A DNA stretch of 64,000 bases from positions 81,874-145,873 of the forward strand of contig UCFC01000023.1 in the NCBI GenBank assembly GCA_900471515.1, given 5' to 3'. The notes under the pieces are model-generated. The model did no database searches. It was not told where the DNA came from and saw only the letters and a list, made by a program, of their open reading frames with translations. The position numbers and the translations under genes are program-made. Numbering within the stretch: the first letter of the stretch is position 1; every line of letters starts with the position of its first letter. Below, piece by piece: positions 54,526 through 64,000 of this stretch. This DNA comes from Hyphomicrobiales bacterium (GTDB lineage: Bacteria; Pseudomonadota; Alphaproteobacteria; Rhizobiales; Rhizobiaceae).

Positions 54526-56379
54526 TTATGCCTTTTCCAGCGCTTCCAGTTCGTCGATCAGCCCTTCGATCATCGACAGGCCCTTGCTCCAGAAGGAGGG
54601 ATCGGTCGCATCGAGGCCGAAGGGTTTCAGCAGTTCGGAGTGATGCTTGGTGCCTCCGGCCTTCAGCATCTCGAAATACTTCTCCTGGAAACCTGTCTCA
54701 GCCTTCTGGTAGACGGCGTAGAGCGAGTTCACCAGGCAATCGCCGAAAGCGTAGGCATAGACGTAGAAGGGCGAATGGATGAAGTGAGGGATATAGGCCC
54801 AGTAGGTTTCATAGCCCTCGGAGATCCTGATCGCCGGGCCGAGGCTTTCCGACTGGACGGACAGCCAGAGCTCGCCGATGTCGTCAGCGGTCAGTTCGCC
54901 GGCCTTGCGGGCGGTGTGGACCTTGCGCTCGAATTCGTAGAAGGCAATCTGGCGCACGACCGTGTTGATCATGTCCTCGACCTTCTGGGCGAGCATGGCC
55001 TTGCGCTCGCGCTTGTCCGTCGTGCGATCGAGCAGGGCGCGGAAGGTCAGCATCTCGCCGAAGACGGAGGCGGTTTCGGCGAGCGTCAGCGGCGTCTGGC
55101 ACATGAGCGCGCCCTGCGCACCGGCAAGAACCTGATGCACGCCGTGGCCCAGTTCGTGGGCGAGCGTCATCACATCGCGCGGCTTGCCCATATAGTTGAC
55201 GAGCACGTAGGGATGGGCCGACGGGACGGTCGGATGAGCGAAGGCGCCGGGCGCCTTGCCGGGGCGAACGGGGGCGTCGATCCACTGCTCGTCGAAGAAA
55301 CGCCTGGCAATATCAGCCATTTCCGGTGCGAAATTGCCGTAGGCCGACAGAACCGTATCCTTGGCTTCCGACCAGGAAATGATGGCGCTGGAGGTCTCCG
55401 GAAGCGGCGCATTGCGATCCCAGAAATTCATCTGCTCCATGCCGAGCCACTTCGCCTTCATTTTGTAGTAGCGGTGCGACAGGCGCGGATAGGCCTCCTT
55501 GACGGCTGCAGCAAGGGCATCGACCACATCGCGCTCGACGCGGTTTGCCAGGTGGCGGCTGTCGGCAATGTCTTCGAAGCCGCGCCAGCGGTCGGAAATT
55601 TCCTTGTCCTTGGCGAGCGTGTTGGTGATCAGCGTGAAGGTGCGGATATTGGTCTTAAAGGTTTCGGCAAGCGCCATTGCCGCCTTGCGGCGCACTTCCG
55701 GATCCTTTTCCTGCAGCATGTTCAGCGCCACTTCGAGCGGCAGTTTCTCGCCGTCGATTTCGAAGCGCAGCTCCGCCATGGTCTCGTCGAAGAGGCGGTT
55801 GAAGGCGGCCGCCGACGTCATCGACTTTTCGAGGAAGAGCTGTTCCAGCTTGTCCTCAAGCTGGTAGGGCTTGTCCTTGCGCAGGTCGACCAGCCAGGGA
55901 CGATAGTGACCGGCAAGCGGATCGTTTGCCATGCACGCGTCGATGACGGCGTCGTCGATGCGGTTCAGCTCGAGGGCGAAGAACAGCAGGCGGCCGGAAT
56001 AGTCGGTCAGCTTGGCCTGGACGTCGCCATAGAGCTTGCCGTTTGCCGGGTTGGACGTATCGGAGAAATAGGTGAGGCCGGCAAACGAGCCGAGCCGGCC
56101 CATGATATCGTCGAGCGCCTCATATTCCTTCAGCGCCTGGCCGATGCCTTCCTCGCCTTTCCTGGTCGCCGCTTCGGAAAGCTTGCCCTTCCACTTGGTT
56201 TGGAAATCGGACGCTGCCTTGCCGGCCTTTTCCATGTCGGAAACGAAGGCGGTGGAGGTGGCGGAAGGATAGAGGTCCTGCAGGCGCCAACCCGGAAGCT
56301 CGCCCAGGGCCGGGTCCGCCGCTGCTGCGGCAGCCGTTGCCGAAAGGTAAAGATCGGCGTGCGCAAGCTGATGTCTCAT
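54526..56379 (-). CDS. pepF: Oligoendopeptidase F, M3 family (617 aa)
   Basis: A cytosolic zinc metallopeptidase that cuts short peptides. The zinc site HELGHGVHQ lies near residue 400, with the distal Glu in the following FGEMLTF. The N-terminal helical domain begins with LGELPGWRLQDLYPS, and the C-terminal segment ending HHSELLKPFGLDATDPSFW is typical. Length is normal. It lies upstream of pabB by 33 bp on the same strand and may share a transcript. Divergent from the NtrC-type regulator. Confidence 0.95.
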   Translation of the reverse strand: MRHQLAHADLYLSATAAAAAADPALGELPGWRLQDLYPSATSTAFVSDMEKAGKAASDFQTKWKGKLSEAATRKGEEGIGQALKEYEALDDIMGRLGSFAGLTYFSDTSNPANGKLYGDVQAKLTDYSGRLLFFALELNRIDDAVIDACMANDPLAGHYRPWLVDLRKDKPYQLEDKLEQLFLEKSMTSAAAFNRLFDETMAELRFEIDGEKLPLEVALNMLQEKDPEVRRKAAMALAETFKTNIRTFTLITNTLAKDKEISDRWRGFEDIADSRHLANRVERDVVDALAAAVKEAYPRLSHRYYKMKAKWLGMEQMNFWDRNAPLPETSSAIISWSEAKDTVLSAYGNFAPEMADIARRFFDEQWIDAPVRPGKAPGAFAHPTVPSAHPYVLVNYMGKPRDVMTLAHELGHGVHQVLAGAQGALMCQTPLTLAETASVFGEMLTFRALLDRTTDKRERKAMLAQKVEDMINTVVRQIAFYEFERKVHTARKAGELTADDIGELWLSVQSESLGPAIRISEGYETYWAYIPHFIHSPFYVYAYAFGDCLVNSLYAVYQKAETGFQEKYFEMLKAGGTKHHSELLKPFGLDATDPSFWSKGLSMIEGLIDELEALEKA

Positions 56380-56584
56380 CGGGCTGTTCCTCTTCCTCTT
56401 TATAACAGTTTGTCTGTCTAAGCGCCGGAAGGTTCCGCATCAAGGGTTTTCGGCGCCTGGAAGGCCTTGTAACGGCACGAAAACGGCTCATCACAATCGT
56501 TAAAATGCAATTGTTTCTCAAAACAGGATGTTCAAGCCTTTCTGGCAGAGTGCGCTTCATGGTTTCGCATGAAGTGAGGCGACA

Positions 56585-58129
<1,545 letters not shown>

Positions 58130-58308
58130 CAGCCTTTTTATTAAGAAAGAGGCAACCACATTTCGTTACCGTCCATAAACCACTTGTTAGCGGCTCGTTC
58201 ACTATGTAAAGAAAAGGTTGATCATGTGTGGCATTTTTGCCATCGTGTGACCGCAATTGACAGCCATTTGAGACAGCACAGGACATTGACTGTCTGACGG
58301 GGACCGAG

Positions 58309-60183
58309 TTGCCGAATCTGAATGGGAATACCAAGCTTTCGCGCTTGAGTTGGCGCCTGCCATGCGCCAAGATTGGCGGAAAGGCAATTAGGACGGCAGC
58401 GGCCGCCCTTCTTGCACTCGCGGTTTCCTCGCCGGTATTCGTCGGCACACCGTCTCAGGCCGCCGGGGATACCCGCAGTCTCAAGCTCTATTTCATCCAT
58501 ACCGGCGAGAAGGCCGTCATCACCTACAAGCGCAACGGCAAGTTCGACCCCAAGGGTCTCGAGCAGCTCAACCGCTTCCTGCGCGACTGGCGCAAGAACC
58601 AGCCGACGAAGATGGACCCGCGCCTCTTCGACCTTATCTGGGAAGTCTACCGCCAGTCCGGCTCCAGGGATTATATCAACGTCGTCTGCGGTTTCCGCTC
58701 GCCGGCCACCAACGAGATGCTGCGCGGTCGTTCGCGCAATTCCGGTGTCGCCGAAAAGAGCCAGCACATGCTCGGCAAGGCGATGGATTTCTTCATTCCC
58801 GACGTGAAGCTCGCCACATTGCGCGCCATCGGCATGAAGATGCAGGTCGGCGGCGTCGGTTTCTATCCGAAGTCCGGTTCGCCCTTCGTGCATATGGATG
58901 TCGGCGGCGTTCGCGCCTGGCCGCGCATGAGCCGCGACGAGCTGGTCCGGCTCTTCCCTGACGGCAATACCATTCATATTCCCGCCGACGGCAAGCCGTT
59001 GCCGGGCTACCAGCAGGCCATGGCCGATTACAAGCGCCGCATGGCGAATGGCAGCCAGATCATGATGGCGAGCGCTGCCGATGTCGCGTCGGACGAACCT
59101 CGCAAACAGAAGACGCTGTTTGCGGTCCTCTTTGGCGGCGGTGCCGACGAGGAAGAGGATAATTCCGAGGATAGCACGCCGGTGGCCGTCGCCAAGGCGA
59201 CACCGCCCAAGGCCGAGGCCGTTCCGGCCGCCGAGCCGCAGCAGCAGACCGAAGTGGCAAGCGTGAATGCGCCGGTGCCGCAGGTTCGCCCGGCCTTCAG
59301 CAACCAGCTTGCCGGCAACGAGGTTGCCAATGCCCTGGTGCCGCCGTCCGCGGGTAACGCCGCCCAGCAGGCGCTTGCTGCCATGCCGGCGGGCCAGCCG
59401 CAGGAACCGGAGCATTTTGCCGATCTCAGCGGTTACAGCATTCCGGTCCCCTCGCTCCTCGGTCAGCGTCGTGCCCCGGGTGATGCCGAACTTGCCTCTG
59501 TCGATCCGAATCTGATGTCGACTGGTGTTCCGACCCCGTCCGAACGTCCGGCCCTTGCCGAAAACCTGCTTGCCGCGCAGAACGCCGACCCGGAAGCGGA
59601 GGAAGACGAGGCTGATCAGGATATGCTTTCGCCCGCCATGGCGGCGGCGCTTGCAAAGCAGCAGGATGAGAGCGGCAATGCCGAGCTTGCCATGAACGCG
59701 CCTTCCGAGCCGCAGACCGTCGAGCAGGCGATCAACGCGGCGGCGCCGACAAATCCGCCGGCGCTCGACAAGCCGCCGATGCAGCTTGCAGCCCTTGCTC
59801 CGATGACCAAATCTGCAAGCTTTGCCGCGCCTGCCGCAGCACCGAAGCCTGTCGCCGTCGACAGTCCGATCGCGCAGGGCGTTCCGACCAAGGGCGGTCG
59901 TCCGACGAAGCAGGAGGCGGTTGCCGCCGACGAAAGCCGCCAGACGGTGCGGACCGAGCCGAAGCTGACCCAGAAGATGATTTCGCAGTGGGCGCTGACC
60001 AACGCTCGCCTGGAAATGGCCTCCAAGAAGGTGCAAGCGCCGCGCTTCGTCAGCCAGACGCTGCGCGCCCAGCCGACCGCGGTCTATGCCGAAGGTTTCG
60101 TGAAGACGGCGTCGGTCGATCCCGCCCGCTTCAGCGGCACGGCCGTCAACTTCATGGAAGTGCGCAAGTTCAACGCGCGCTGA
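58309..60183 (+). CDS. DUF882 / peptidase M15-like periplasmic protein with long Pro/Ala tail (624 aa)
   Basis: The start is probably TTG at 58309, with GGGGA 5 nt upstream; no in-frame ATG exists before the domain. A signal segment (about 28-52) precedes the DUF882/YcbK-type M15 domain (55-210). Putative zinc ligands are His153 and Asp160 in SQHMLGKAMDFF and His195 in PFVHMDVGG. Such proteins trim peptidoglycan peptides. Residues 250-624 are low-complexity Ala/Pro/Glu sequence with a small basic end, likely a spacer through the periplasm. The tail roughly triples the usual ~190-residue family length. Confidence 0.87.
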   Translation: MPNLNGNTKLSRLSWRLPCAKIGGKAIRTAAAALLALAVSSPVFVGTPSQAAGDTRSLKLYFIHTGEKAVITYKRNGKFDPKGLEQLNRFLRDWRKNQPTKMDPRLFDLIWEVYRQSGSRDYINVVCGFRSPATNEMLRGRSRNSGVAEKSQHMLGKAMDFFIPDVKLATLRAIGMKMQVGGVGFYPKSGSPFVHMDVGGVRAWPRMSRDELVRLFPDGNTIHIPADGKPLPGYQQAMADYKRRMANGSQIMMASAADVASDEPRKQKTLFAVLFGGGADEEEDNSEDSTPVAVAKATPPKAEAVPAAEPQQQTEVASVNAPVPQVRPAFSNQLAGNEVANALVPPSAGNAAQQALAAMPAGQPQEPEHFADLSGYSIPVPSLLGQRRAPGDAELASVDPNLMSTGVPTPSERPALAENLLAAQNADPEAEEDEADQDMLSPAMAAALAKQQDESGNAELAMNAPSEPQTVEQAINAAAPTNPPALDKPPMQLAALAPMTKSASFAAPAAAPKPVAVDSPIAQGVPTKGGRPTKQEAVAADESRQTVRTEPKLTQKMISQWALTNARLEMASKKVQAPRFVSQTLRAQPTAVYAEGFVKTASVDPARFSGTAVNFMEVRKFNAR

Positions 60184-60206
60184 TCCCGTCCGTATCCCGA
60201 ACAGAC

Positions 60207-60241
60207 AAGGCCGCCGGATCGTCTCCGGCGGCCTTCGTTCT
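60207..60241 (+). terminator. Intrinsic terminator of the DUF882 gene
   Basis: A 12-bp stem, AAGGCCGCCGGA (60207-60218) with TCCGGCGGCCTT (60224-60235), followed by CGTTCTTG. Confidence 0.78.
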
Positions 60242-60286
60242 TGTGATGGCGGCACGGCGAATATCGCGGCCGGTCTTTCGATGGGG

Positions 60287-60313
60287 CAAAAGAAAAGCCG
60301 CCGAAACGGCGGC
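60287..60313 (-). terminator. Intrinsic terminator of gapR
   Basis: GCCGCCG (60297-60303) pairs with CGGCGGC (60307-60313) on a 3-nt loop. On the minus strand it is followed by TTTTCTTTT. Confidence 0.82.
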
Positions 60314-60339
60314 TCCCTGAAAATGCGGTTGGGCCGCCC

Positions 60340-60603
60340 TCAGCCTTCGGGCGGCGATTCGATCATGCCGAGGGCATGCAGGTAGGTGTCGAGGATCGCA
60401 TCTTCTTCCATGCGCTCCTGTTCGTCCTTCTTGCGCAGCGCAACGACCTTCTTAAGGATCTTGGTGTCGAAGCCCATGCCCTTGGCTTCGCCATAGACGT
60501 CCTTGATGTCGTCGGCGATGGTCTTCTTTTCTTCTTCCAGGCGTTCAATGCGCTCGACAAAAGCGCGAAGCTGATCGCGGGCGACGCCATGTGCATCAGA
60601 CAT
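60340..60603 (-). CDS. gapR: GapR (DUF2312) nucleoid-associated protein (87 aa)
   Basis: A small coiled-coil protein that clamps overtwisted DNA ahead of polymerases in alphaproteobacteria. The full DUF2312 pattern is visible: [20 protein letters not shown], then [20 protein letters not shown], and [19 protein letters not shown]. The basic-acidic heptads fit the dimer/tetramer ring known from Caulobacter. Monocistronic, with its own terminator. Confidence 0.95.
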   Translation of the reverse strand: MSDAHGVARDQLRAFVERIERLEEEKKTIADDIKDVYGEAKGMGFDTKILKKVVALRKKDEQERMEEDAILDTYLHALGMIESPPEG

Positions 60604-60694
60604 CCGTGTTCTCCTGATTTCGGGATATGAATGCGAGTTGCCAGTGACTGCCGCGAAGTGCCGCCAGCGTCAAGGCGCTTTCAGGACGGATGGC

Positions 60695-61000
60695 TTATTT
60701 GTGCGGGTTGTTCACCTCAAAAGCCGCCTTTTGCACAGGCGATGCTTCCGTCTGGTGAAGGTTCTTCCAGTCCTCATAGGGCATGCCGTAGACGATCTCG
60801 CGCGATTCGTCCTTCGTCATCGCGACGCCTTCGGCTTCCGCGGCCTCGCGATACCAGTTGGACAGGCAGTTGCGGCAGAAGCCGGCAAGGTTCATCAGAT
60901 CGATGTTCTGCACGTCGGTCCGTTCGCGAAGATGCGCGACGAGACGGCGGAAGGCTGCGGCCTCGAATTCCGTCTGCTGTTTCTTGCTGAGCGTGGTCAT
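60695..61000 (-). CDS. DUF1244-family protein (101 aa)
   Basis: A small cytosolic protein of the DUF1244 family: FEAAAFRRLVAHLRERTDVQ, then NIDLMNLAGFCRNCLSNWYR and DESREIVYGMPYEDWK. The CRNC pair of cysteines could bind a metal. The ATG at 61000 has AAAGGA about 8 nt upstream; the longer open frame is not family-like. Function unknown. It starts 17 bp after the stop of the N-formylglutamate amidohydrolase gene, so the two are probably cotranscribed. Confidence 0.9.
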   Translation of the reverse strand: MTTLSKKQQTEFEAAAFRRLVAHLRERTDVQNIDLMNLAGFCRNCLSNWYREAAEAEGVAMTKDESREIVYGMPYEDWKNLHQTEASPVQKAAFEVNNPHK

Positions 61001-61017
61001 GGGGCAAGTCCTTTCAC

Positions 61018-61827
61018 TCAATAGGGGCCGGTGCGCGAGGCATGCACGCTGTATGCATGAAGGGCCGGATCTGCGTTCATCGCCGCAAAGATGGGGTCCA
61101 GGCGCGCCGCCCATTCCTCGACGCCGGCCTCCTCGCCGACAAGGTCCTGCCGCACTTCGAGAAGCGCATGCGGGATGCCCGTTATCATGCAATGACGATA
61201 CATGGTGTCGCCCTTCAGGGCGCCGTCATAGGGTTCGTTGTCTCCGACGACGAGATCGGGATCGGCCCGCAGTTTTTCAAGCAAGGGGGCGACGGCGCGG
61301 TGGTCGCTGTCCCAGAGTACGGCAGCGTGCCAGGGGCGGGGAATGCCCTTCCAGGCCGGCGTGAAGGAGTGGAGAGACAGCACCAGCGGGGCCTTGCCCG
61401 CCGCATTCGCCACCCTGTCGATCGTCTCCGACACGGCATTGTGATAGGGTCTGTGGAAAGTCTCGATCCGATAGTTCCACTCTTCCTCACTGATCGGATG
61501 GTTGCCGGGGACGATGGCGCCGTCGGAGATTTTCATGATCAGCGTCGGATCGTCCTCGCCCCGGTTGGGATCGATCAGCAGGCGCGAAAAACCGCCGAGC
61601 ACACCCGGCACGCCCAGTCGGGCACACAGCTTGCGGGCCAGGCGCTCGATGCCGATGTCGTAGGCGATGTGCCTGGCGAAAGCGCTTTCCGGCAGGCCAA
61701 GCCGGCCATATCGTTCGGGCAGGCGGTTCATGGCGTGATCGCCGAGGATCACCATGCCTTTGTCATGTTGGCCGGGTAGGATTTCAAAAGATTGGAAGTG
61801 GTCCATCAGGAAATTGCCAATTGTCAT
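61018..61827 (-). CDS. N-formylglutamate amidohydrolase family protein (269 aa)
   Basis: A second, diverged member of the amidohydrolase family seen at 21918. Motifs are ILGDHAMNRLPERYG (about 27-41), HIAYDIGIERLARKL, GGFSRLLIDPNRGEDDPTLI and PLVLSLHSFTPAWKG (about 148-162), which hold the metal and catalytic residues; late VGDNEPYDG and LLEVRQDLVG are also typical. The start at 61827 (MTIGNFLMDHFQ) is a best guess because no strong ribosome site is visible; 61872 is possible. Substrate unproven. Coupled to DUF1244. Confidence 0.85.
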   Translation of the reverse strand: MTIGNFLMDHFQSFEILPGQHDKGMVILGDHAMNRLPERYGRLGLPESAFARHIAYDIGIERLARKLCARLGVPGVLGGFSRLLIDPNRGEDDPTLIMKISDGAIVPGNHPISEEEWNYRIETFHRPYHNAVSETIDRVANAAGKAPLVLSLHSFTPAWKGIPRPWHAAVLWDSDHRAVAPLLEKLRADPDLVVGDNEPYDGALKGDTMYRHCMITGIPHALLEVRQDLVGEEAGVEEWAARLDPIFAAMNADPALHAYSVHASRTGPY

Positions 61828-62008
61828 TTCGCGTGTTCGCCCAGTGATTGCATGCGCGTTCGGCCGGTTCAAGCGCGATGGGCGGGCCAGCGCGACAAGA
61901 TGCGCCCGATGGCCGGTTATGAAAGGAAATATAATCGATTAGCATTGCGTTGACTTTCGCTTGACGGCGGCGCAAGAAGACACGGACAACGAATAACCGT
62001 GGAGCTAT

Positions 62009-62494
62009 TTGGGAGCCGTGTTGATCCAAGCCGCGCCAAGTTTCCTCACGCGGTCCGGACCGCTGGTCCGTCTCGCATTGTTCGCTCTTGCAGCCGTTTC
62101 GCCGTTTTTCATCGCCGATGCCGCGCGTGCGGATTTCCGTGTATGCAACGGCACGCAAAATCTGGTTGGAGTCGCGATCGGATACCGCGCGAAGGAGGGC
62201 TGGGTCACGGAGGGTTGGTGGCAGGTGCCGGCAACGACCTGCGCCACGCTGATCGAGGGAGAATTACAGTCGCGCTATTATTACCTCTACGCAGAAGACG
62301 CCGCCCGGGGAGGCCGATGGACGGGTGACGTGCAGATGTGCGTGGCGGAAAACGAATTCAAGATCACGGGTGTGCAGGACTGCTATGCCCGGGGTTATCA
62401 GAAAATGGGATTCAAGGAATACGATACGGGCCGCCAGGGAAGCTGGATGGTTCAACTCTCCGACACCCCAGGGACGCAAGAAAGCCAGAATTGA
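62009..62494 (+). CDS. DUF1036 secreted protein (161 aa)
   Basis: An N-terminal signal segment (VRLALFALAAVSPFFIADAARA) precedes the DUF1036 domain: DFRVCNGTQNLVGVAIGYRA, then WWQVPATTCATLIEGEL and YYYLYAEDA, ending with a QDCYARGYQKMGFKEYDTG segment. Four Cys probably form two disulfides. The start is uncertain: TTG at 62009 (GGAG upstream), GTG at 62018 or TTG at 62021 (GGGAG upstream) all fit; no ATG is available. Its TGA shares a base with the ATG of pyruvate kinase, so the two are coupled. Function unknown. Confidence 0.85.
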   Translation: MGAVLIQAAPSFLTRSGPLVRLALFALAAVSPFFIADAARADFRVCNGTQNLVGVAIGYRAKEGWVTEGWWQVPATTCATLIEGELQSRYYYLYAEDAARGGRWTGDVQMCVAENEFKITGVQDCYARGYQKMGFKEYDTGRQGSWMVQLSDTPGTQESQN

Positions 62495-63933
62495 TGAAGC
62501 GTAACCGCAAAGTTAAAATCCTCGCCACCCTCGGACCAGCCTCCTCCGAGGAATCGATGATCGAGAAACTGCACCAGGCGGGTGCGGATATTTTCCGCAT
62601 CAACATGAGCCATGCGAGCCATGACCTGATGCGCACGCTCGTGCAGCGTATCCGCGCCGTCGAAGCCCGCTCGGGCCGACCGATCGGCATTCTGGCCGAC
62701 CTCCAGGGTCCGAAGCTGCGCGTCGGCAAGTTTGCCGATGTCAAGGTGGAGCTGAAGCCGGGCCAGACTTTCACGCTCGACAACAACGACACCCCCGGCG
62801 ACAATACCCGCGTATACCTGCCGCATCCCGAAATTCTCGAAGCCGTCCAGCCGGGTCACCGCCTGCTCATCGACGACGGCAAGCTCGCACTGCGCGCCGA
62901 AAAGTGCGACGGAAAAAGCATCGTGACGACGGTTATCGCCGGCACCAGCATTTCCGACCGCAAGGGCGTCAGCCTGCCGGATACGCTGCTCGGCGTTGGC
63001 GCGCTGACCGACAAGGACCGCGCCGACCTCGACGCGGTTCTGGCGACCGACGATGTCGACTGGGTGGCGCTCTCCTTCGTCCAGCGCCCCGACGACCTCG
63101 CCGAAGTGCGCAAGATCGCCCGCGGCCGCGTCGGCCTGATGTCGAAAATCGAGAAGCCGCAGGCTCTGGAGCGTATCGAGGAAATCATCGAGCTTTCCGA
63201 CGCGCTGATGGTCGCGCGTGGCGACCTCGGCGTCGAAATGCCGCTCGAAGCCGTTCCGGGTATCCAGAAGCAGCTCATCCGCGCCTGCCGTCGCTCGGGC
63301 AAGCCCGTCGTCGTTGCCACGCAGATGCTGGAATCGATGATTTCCTCGCCGGTTCCGACGCGCGCCGAAGTCTCTGACGTTTCCATCGCCGTCTTCGAAG
63401 GCGCCGACGCGATCATGCTGTCGGCCGAATCGGCGTCCGGTGCCTATCCGGTCGAAGCCGTCTCGATGATGGCCTCGATCGCGAGCACGGTGGAGAAGGA
63501 CCCGCATTATCCGGGCATCATCTATGCGCAGCGCGCCCAGCCGGAAGCGACCGGTGCCGACGCCATCTCGCTTGCCGCCCGCCAGATCGCCGAAACGCTG
63601 AAACTGTCGGCCATCGTCTGTTACACCTCGTCCGGCACGACGGGTCTGCGCGCCTCGCGCGAGCGTCCGCAGGTGCCGATCATTGCGCTCTCGCCGATCA
63701 TCAAGACGGCACGCCGCCTGTCCGTGGTCTGGGGCATGCATTGCGTCGTCACGCATGATGCGACCGATCTCGACGATATGGTCAACCGCGCCTGCCGTAT
63801 CGTGGCCTCGGAAGGCTTCGGCAAGCCGGGCGACCGTATCATCATCTCGGCCGGTGTTCCGCTCGGTACGCCGGGCGCGACCAATATGCTGCGCATCGCC
63901 TATATCGGCTCGGACGGCCAGAGCGGCATCTGA
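62494..63933 (+). CDS. pyk: Pyruvate kinase (479 aa)
   Basis: Transfers phosphate from phosphoenolpyruvate to ADP in glycolysis. Active-site segments are KILATLGPASSEESMIEKLH, ADIFRINMSHASHD, GILADLQGPKLRVG, MSKIEKPQALERI (catalytic Lys) and the family signature VVVATQMLESMISSPVPTRA. All domains including the C-terminal allosteric domain are present. The ATG at 62494 overlaps the stop of the DUF1036 gene by one base, an arrangement that ties its translation to that secreted protein. Confidence 0.96.
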   Translation: MKRNRKVKILATLGPASSEESMIEKLHQAGADIFRINMSHASHDLMRTLVQRIRAVEARSGRPIGILADLQGPKLRVGKFADVKVELKPGQTFTLDNNDTPGDNTRVYLPHPEILEAVQPGHRLLIDDGKLALRAEKCDGKSIVTTVIAGTSISDRKGVSLPDTLLGVGALTDKDRADLDAVLATDDVDWVALSFVQRPDDLAEVRKIARGRVGLMSKIEKPQALERIEEIIELSDALMVARGDLGVEMPLEAVPGIQKQLIRACRRSGKPVVVATQMLESMISSPVPTRAEVSDVSIAVFEGADAIMLSAESASGAYPVEAVSMMASIASTVEKDPHYPGIIYAQRAQPEATGADAISLAARQIAETLKLSAIVCYTSSGTTGLRASRERPQVPIIALSPIIKTARRLSVVWGMHCVVTHDATDLDDMVNRACRIVASEGFGKPGDRIIISAGVPLGTPGATNMLRIAYIGSDGQSGI

Positions 63934-63952
63934 TCGCTTTCAGGTCTTTTCC

Positions 63953-63982
63953 ATGCAAAAGCGCTCCTCGAAAGAGGGGCGC
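63953..63982 (-). terminator. Intrinsic terminator at the right edge, oriented to a minus-strand gene outside the window
   Basis: GCGCTCCTC (63961-63969) pairs with GAGGGGCGC (63974-63982) on a GAAA loop. The T-run (TTTT) appears only on the minus strand, so it serves a convergent gene beyond 64000 and perhaps insulates pyk. Confidence 0.65.
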
Positions 63983-64000
63983 TCAGACCGCTGACAAACC

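Overview
The window is a stretch of alphaproteobacterial chromosome, almost certainly from the Rhizobiaceae (Rhizobium or a close relative). The clues are CpdR, GapR, a Brucella-type Omp10 lipoprotein, a BA14K protein, homospermidine synthase, a ROSE-type RNA thermometer on an hsp20 gene and an EcfG-type stress promoter. Coding density is high, base composition is GC-rich, and I see no insertion sequence, prophage or CRISPR array. These are mostly housekeeping and envelope genes with small accessory pieces between them.

Layout. 1-5160 (minus): a circularly permuted ATP-grasp/alpha-E protein, cut by the window edge, and a transglutaminase/DUF2126 protein, forming a peptide-ligation type operon. 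5269-9140: a TctDE-like two-component system, a GNAT acetyltransferase and a solute-binding protein with no transporter. 9592-13298: a chemoreceptor, a methyltransferase and an HxlR regulator. 13624-16667: tctCBA, a tripartite tricarboxylate transporter. 16957-21010: small proteins, including a pair behind an EcfG-type promoter; a DUF475/TerC-like membrane protein with a long folded leader; a degenerate nuclease-like protein; and two secreted proteins, one Rap1a/Tai-like. 21206-24854: tRNA-Val(GAC), cpdR, an N-formylglutamate amidohydrolase, a candidate anti-Shine-Dalgarno sRNA, hisN and a lipase. 25091-30101: a hypothetical gene, hsp20 with an RpoH-like promoter and ROSE leader, a divergent SBF transporter/LysR pair, BA14K and threonine aldolase. 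30649-37053: gltB and gltD. 37309-43284: a hypothetical protein, an SGNH hydrolase, a lytic transglycosylase, galU and a beta-barrel protein. 43429-49762: kdsD, NfeD/SPFH, hemH, a 5'-nucleotidase with a LysM tail and omp10. 49936-54492: homospermidine synthase, a DUF3445 demethylase-like protein, YciI, pabC and pabB. 54526-63933: pepF, an orphan NtrC-type regulator, a DUF882 peptidase, gapR, DUF1244, a second N-formylglutamate amidohydrolase, DUF1036 and pyruvate kinase.

How the genes fit together. gltBD, pabBC, hemH, hisN and pyk are central metabolism. galU, kdsD, the lytic transglycosylase, DUF882, Omp10 and the beta-barrel protein build or remodel the envelope. cpdR and gapR belong to the alphaproteobacterial cell-cycle and nucleoid machinery. 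The TctDE-like kinase pair may control tctCBA or the orphan binding protein. The least ordinary material is RNA and regulation: the DUF475 leader, the anti-SD sRNA candidate, the ROSE thermometer and the EcfG-type promoter. The ATP-grasp/alpha-E/transglutaminase operon at the left edge is the best candidate for a poorly described biochemical system.
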